Source of the DNA: Apophysomyces variabilis
Taxonomy: Eukaryota > Mucoromycota > Mucoromycetes > Mucorales > Mucoraceae
Direction: 5' to 3'
Length of the DNA: 64,000 bases
Assembly (NCBI GenBank): GCA_002749535.1
Contig: MZZL01000060.1
Coordinates: forward strand, 277,623-341,622
The notes below the pieces were generated by a model. That model searched no databases. It was not told the origin of the DNA and saw nothing but the letters and a program-made list of their open reading frames with translations. Position 1 is the first letter of the stretch. Each line of letters starts with the position of its first letter. The position numbers were made by a program, and so were the translations under genes. Shown piece by piece: positions 60,094-64,000 of the stretch.

Positions 60094-61212
60094 ATGACTG
60101 GATTAGCAAAGCTCAAGGTAACGGTTGTCAATAATTTAAAGTATGTTAAACAAAGCAATCTATAGTTGAATAGCGGCTACGAACTTCCCGCTATTGGTTA
60201 TGGCACGTTTGGTGGACATGATGCTCCTGACAAGGTTTATCACGCGTGTCGCATTGCTCTCCAAGAGGGATATCGACACTTTGATACTGCTTACCTTTGT
60301 ATGACTGTACATGCTTTGCAAGCTGTATTTAATTCTATTTGTTTTAAACAGATGAAACAGAGGAAGCACTCGGAAAAGCCATCAAGGAAAGTGGTATTCC
60401 TCGCGAAGAGCTGTTCATCACCACTAAGCTCTGGCAGACGTTTCACAAACCCGAGCATGTGTTACCAGCTTGCCAGCGTTCCCTGGATCTCCTTGGAATG
60501 GACTACCTGGATCAATATATGATCCACTGGCCAATGGCATGGGAGTTCCATGGTTTCGAATACAAAGATATCAAAGTGAAAGATGAAAACAACGACATAA
60601 AGTGCATCGACGTACCTATCATTGACACTTGGCGCGCAATGGAGCAGCTGGTAAAAAAGGGTATTGTACGATCCATCGGTGTCTCGAATTTCACCATTGA
60701 GATGCTTGATGCTTTACTTGCCGAATGTGAAATTCCTCCTGCGGTGAATCAGGTTGAGATACACCCAAATATGCCTCAAGAGGAGTTATTAGCCTATTGT
60801 AACGAGAAAGGCATCGTGTTGACAGCATACTCTCCTCTTGGAAACCCGGGTTACTCTCAAGGAGGTGTTGTTAAACCATTAGATGAACCGGTAGTACTGG
60901 ATATTGCAAAGAAATATAACAAAACACCAGTACAGGTGTTGTTAAACTGGGGTATTAACCGTGGTTATAGTGGTAAGGCGACAGAGCATCAAAAAACGGT
61001 GTCAGAAACATTTTTTTCTCACTTGATATGTAGTTATTCCAAAATCGGTGACGCCTGAACGCATTAAAGCAAACCTAGATCATTTTAAGATGGATCCCGC
61101 AGATATCGCTGCCATTACAGAACTGGGCCTTAAGCGTACCGTGAGAACTTGCGACCCGGTGGTGATGTTTGGACCTTCCAACGATATCTTTAAGGAACAT
61201 CAAAAGAAATAA
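60094..61212 (+). CDS. Aldo-keto reductase (NADPH-dependent, xylose reductase/GCY1-like)
   Basis: Cytosolic (beta/alpha)8 oxidoreductase reducing aldehydes or sugars to alcohols. Four exons (60094-60117, 60166-60298, 60352-60972, 61034-61212) encode 318 aa, the usual length. The catalytic tetrad is visible: Asp in RHFDTAYLYE, Tyr in the same motif, Lys in LFITTKLW, His in QYMIHWPM. The signature GVSNF, VEIHPNMPQ and the cofactor motif IPKSVTPERI are present; the last is split by intron 3 and restored by splicing. The 24-nt first exon supplies MTGLAKLK. The substrate cannot be fixed from sequence; xylose, glycerol/dihydroxyacetone or general aldehyde reductase are all possible. Confidence 0.94.
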
Positions 61213-61410
61213 ACCGTTATGCACGAATACTTAAAAAGTATTTGAAGGATTGCTTTGTGTTTGATACAATTAACTACATCCATTTACCCACTCAGGCGGT
61301 TGTTGACCATATTTTACTAAAGTATTACCGATCAGCTCTTTTTTTTCCATACAAGATAAAGAGTTTACTATATATAGCCCACTAAAGGCACATCGAACAG
61401 TTCCTTGTTT
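61213..61410. other. Convergent intergenic spacer
   Basis: Short tail-to-tail spacer between the aldo-keto reductase and the kinase. Nothing else is seen. Confidence 0.5.
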
Positions 61411-62797
61411 TTATTTATCCATCAAAAGTAGTGGCGGTCGCCGAGGCCTTGGCTCCGAAGCCTGTTACGAGCGATTCGATACCAACAGTTATTCGTAACC
61501 ATTTCGACGTGTTTATGTTTCTTTTGCCAAAGCAAGAAAAATAAAGGAAGAAAATTCGTTACTTACCTGCCAACCTTTTCCATCATTTATCATGTTCCAA
61601 TCATATAATGTATCAGATCCACCGCCTTTCCTTGTTCGCTGCACGATGTCATTGAACAGCCCCTTTAGAAAATCATAGTTCGGCTCCTCATCAAACCTCA
61701 ATTGCCGGACATAGTGCAAGTAGGTCTCAAACTCTCCTATTAATTTGTTGATAAATCGAGTGCTAGAAAAGCTTTAACTCTCTAATACTTGGGAAACCAG
61801 CGCAAAGTTCTTTCGCCGTGACGTTCTGCTTCTTGTCACCTATCTTTTTGTACTTTTCTTGTTGTGTAGGTGCTGTGAATCCTTGCCATGGAAGAGATCC
61901 CCGTAGTAAATACACGGATACATAACCTAGCGACTCTAGGTCATCTCGGCGGGAGTGCTCTTTTACGGAAAATTAACATCTTTCACAGACCGTGTCTCTC
62001 ATCCACCTTTTCCAAGATGAGCATTAATACTCATATATCTGGCCGTACCAGATATACTCTGGCAGTCTCGACAGGGTATATGTTGATTTGTCTGTGGGTC
62101 TCGGTATCTTTTTGCCATGCCATAGTCGATGAGAAATATGGTATCTGCAGCCTCTGTTGCCGCAGGGCCGATCAAGAAATTGTCCGGTTTCACGTCGCGA
62201 TAAACTAGGTTCCTTTTATGCACGGCTTCAATGCGGTCAAGCTATTCGACAGTAAGTACTTATTTGCTAATGAAGCTGACGTAGTACCATTTGCCTCGTA
62301 ACCGCGGCAACTGTTGTCACCGAAAACCTTTTGCCACACATGTCGAACAAGTCTTCAAGACTGGGTCCTAGAAGATCCATTACCAACACGTGCTGGTTTC
62401 TTTCAATGCCGAAGTAATGAACAGTTGGTATACCGGCTAAATAAAAGCATCATTGAGTGACATTGGCAAAGCAAGGCATCGAAAGAGAAAAAGTAAGTAC
62501 TTAAGCCCTCCAAAAGTTTGTAATTGCGGTATTCAACTTCCAACTGCGACTCTTCAGTAGATTTGGGCTCCAGCTTGATGGCTACGCATTCATTGTTAAG
62601 GAGATTGATACCTAAAGAACAATAAAAAGTAAAACAGAAGAACGAGCATAATTGAGCGTTGATGTCCTACCTTTGTATATTACACCGAAGCTGCCTTCGC
62701 CTAACTTTTTTCCCAAGCAATAATGGTGACCCACGGTGTCATTAGTGGACAAGAAGGTTGAATAGGCATTATCTTTGGTAGAGCGATGGTTGGTCAT
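61411..62797 (-). CDS. Casein kinase 1 (Ser/Thr protein kinase)
   Basis: CK1-family kinase. Exons on the minus strand are 62797-62671, 62611-62501, 62436-62288, 62241-62007, 61959-61789, 61736-61567 and probably 61461-61411, giving about 337 aa. Motifs in order: [12 protein letters not shown] (glycine loop), VAIKLEP (ATP lysine), [10 protein letters not shown] (CK1 signature), [12 protein letters not shown] (catalytic loop), [11 protein letters not shown] (DFG region as DYG), [12 protein letters not shown] (CK1 substrate-recognition motif), [11 protein letters not shown], and [18 protein letters not shown]. The last exon is uncertain: splicing to 61461 adds [10 protein letters not shown] and a stop, while an earlier acceptor would add a basic tail. 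No C-terminal Cys-Cys lipidation motif is seen, unlike yeast Yck1/2, so membrane anchoring is not supported. Confidence 0.92.
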
Positions 62798-63599
62798 TAT
62801 CCCCTTTAGACTGGATGCCGTGCTAAATAAGAAAGGTGGTCGCCGTCACTACCAGGGATTATGCCGTGTGCTGGCCCGCGTCACACGAAATAACCGGCTT
62901 TTTTAGCTTCTTTTTCAGACAGACAGGGTTATGCGAAATCACTCTGTTTAAATATCCTTTTTTGGAAAATATTTTAAAAAGTCCAAAAAGTTATAGCAAG
63001 CTCTTAGTTTAACACTCTCAGCTACTTAACGCAAGTTTACAATTGGTGCAACGATCTTAACACAAAGCTCTAACACTTCCTCTGCCCCCAACAAGACTAT
63101 GCCATAACAATAAGCACTAGTAACATGATCCGCTAATGGTCTCACACAGAGTCGAAAGCGATTGGCACAATAGCTAGAACCTTTGAAGACATGTCAAATC
63201 GGCTGTGACACCCTTTGTACCAACCTCTTTCGTTGTTAAAGTAGCTAAAATGGATGATAAATGACTATTGATTAGCATTAAGGATAAGCATAACTATGAT
63301 CTCGCAATAATATGTATTATTTATTTCGCTAACATTGCAAGTTAGTTGGGGATAAAGCAGGTCTTGTTCAGGAAGTACTTGAAGAATTAGTAAGAGAAAA
63401 CGGCAGTAAATACTTTGAGACTCTTGGCGGAGGTTTATTCAAAAGTGAAAGATATCTTGATTACAATTGTCTACCAGTAGTATTTATATCCTTTGCATGC
63501 TTAGTTAAATGTCTTAGTAATCAGAAGATGCGTAAGCACTGACTGTTCATGGTAGATTGATGACAATGAATGATTATTCATCTTTTGTCAGAGAAGCTA
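62798..63599. other. Intergenic region with one open stretch
   Basis: Promoter side of the kinase, then AT-rich sequence. From about 63331 to 63543 the plus strand has an open frame without a start (contains AGLVQEVLEELVRENGSKYF, then GGGLFKSERYLDY) that looks helical and could be an exon or a gene remnant. It matches no family I know. Confidence 0.4.
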
Positions 63600-63820
63600 A
63601 CATATAGCTGAGTCTGAATAGCGGTCATCTAATGCATGAATCAGGGACGCTTATTAATCACTGTGTCTATTGCTAAGATCGTCGTCATCATAATTGTCTT
63701 GTCACACAANACATATAGCTGAGTCTGAATAGCGGTCATCTAATGCATGAATCAGGGACGCTTATTAATCACTGTGTCTATTGCTAAGATCGTCGTCATC
63801 ATAATTGTCTTGTCACACAA
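63600..63820. repeat. Perfect 110-bp direct duplication around a single N
   Basis: Bases 63600-63709 are repeated exactly at 63711-63820, with only one ambiguous base (63710) between them. A lone N flanked by an identical sequence is the mark of an uncollapsed overlap between two contigs. It is more likely an assembly artefact than a biological tandem duplication. No coding sequence is affected. Confidence 0.9.
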
Positions 63821-63914
63821 TTATGAGATAGGATATGCTGGGGTACCTTAAGATCATAGCAGAGTGTCCTAGTATCTCAGATTATAATAATCCTCACTGC
63901 GGTCAAAAAAAGAT
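63821..63914. other. Short AT-rich spacer
   Basis: No feature is seen. Confidence 0.5.
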
Positions 63915-64000
63915 TCTACCATCGGTAGAAACTTGGTGGAATCTCAGATTCCACCACCTTTCCACCACCTTTCCACCGCTTTTCCACCATGCGGTGGAAT
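63915..64000. repeat. Hairpins and 11-bp tandem repeat at window edge
   Basis: Two small palindromes (TCTACC-atc-GGTAGA at 63915-63929; GGTGGAAT-ctcag-ATTCCACC at 63935-63955) are followed by four 11-bp units of the form TTCCACCACCT (63949-63992). An inverted GGTGGAAT lies at 63993-64000, where the window ends. The inverted arrangement suggests the edge of a repeat or transposon end that continues outside. Confidence 0.75.

Noticed and set aside
63949..63992. CRISPR-like array
   Set aside because: Units of 11 bp are directly adjacent with no spacers, in a eukaryotic genome.
1..64000. tRNA or rRNA genes
   Set aside because: I looked for T-arm consensus and rRNA core strings and found no cloverleaf-compatible match by eye; a tRNAscan-SE run would settle it.

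Overview
The window looks like nuclear DNA from a filamentous fungus, most likely an early-diverging one of the Mucoromycota (Mucorales-like). The reasons are many short GT-AG introns of about 46-110 nt, several with a CTAAC/CTGAC-type branch site; C/T-rich promoters; a chitin synthase fused to a myosin motor; a neurofibromin-type RasGAP; and decayed Tc1/mariner-like transposases. The taxon is inferred from gene content; there is no rRNA marker. I see no tRNA, rRNA, CRISPR or prokaryotic operon.

Layout. About 1-4.3 kb has no supportable gene. A mitochondrial uS13 gene sits at 4.35-4.83 kb (minus). From 5.6 to 20.1 kb lies a minus-strand tandem array of one paralogous family: five intact three-exon genes (347, 272, 262, 300 and 293 aa), two full-length pseudogenes and two fragments. 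Each protein reads as a short variable N-terminus, a long coiled coil, a PB1-like ubiquitin fold split by a phase-0 intron at a fixed place, and an acidic tail. Most tails carry a short F-x-x-V/I motif that fits an extended Atg8-interacting (LIR) pattern. The array is littered with two 353-bp solo-LTR-like elements (one with an exact 5-bp target duplication) and is closed on the right by a decayed Tc1/mariner transposase. I consider this array the main candidate for something undescribed.

From 21.3 kb the window is ordinary housekeeping sequence: BUD23 (18S rRNA methyltransferase), a 1,822-aa myosin-motor chitin synthase, a 2,589-aa neurofibromin/IRA-like RasGAP with about 17 exons (apparently including a 2-nt exon), a coiled-coil protein, transposase relics, a small hypothetical protein, FIP1 (mRNA 3'-end processing), and a GRIP-domain golgin. 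Next come a possible small secreted Cys-rich protein, an intronless secreted multicopper oxidase, two tandem paralogues of a type II membrane protein with a beta-repeat ectodomain, glucosamine-6-phosphate deaminase with a charged tail, an aldo-keto reductase and a casein kinase 1. 

Functional links are loose, as is usual in a eukaryote. Chitin synthase and glucosamine-6-phosphate deaminase both touch amino-sugar/cell-wall metabolism. RasGAP and CK1 are signalling proteins. The right end (62.8-64 kb) is non-coding, with a single N flanked by a perfect 110-bp duplication (probably an assembly join) and an 11-bp tandem repeat that runs off the window edge. All exon models were read by eye from splice sites and frame continuity; none is confirmed by transcripts.
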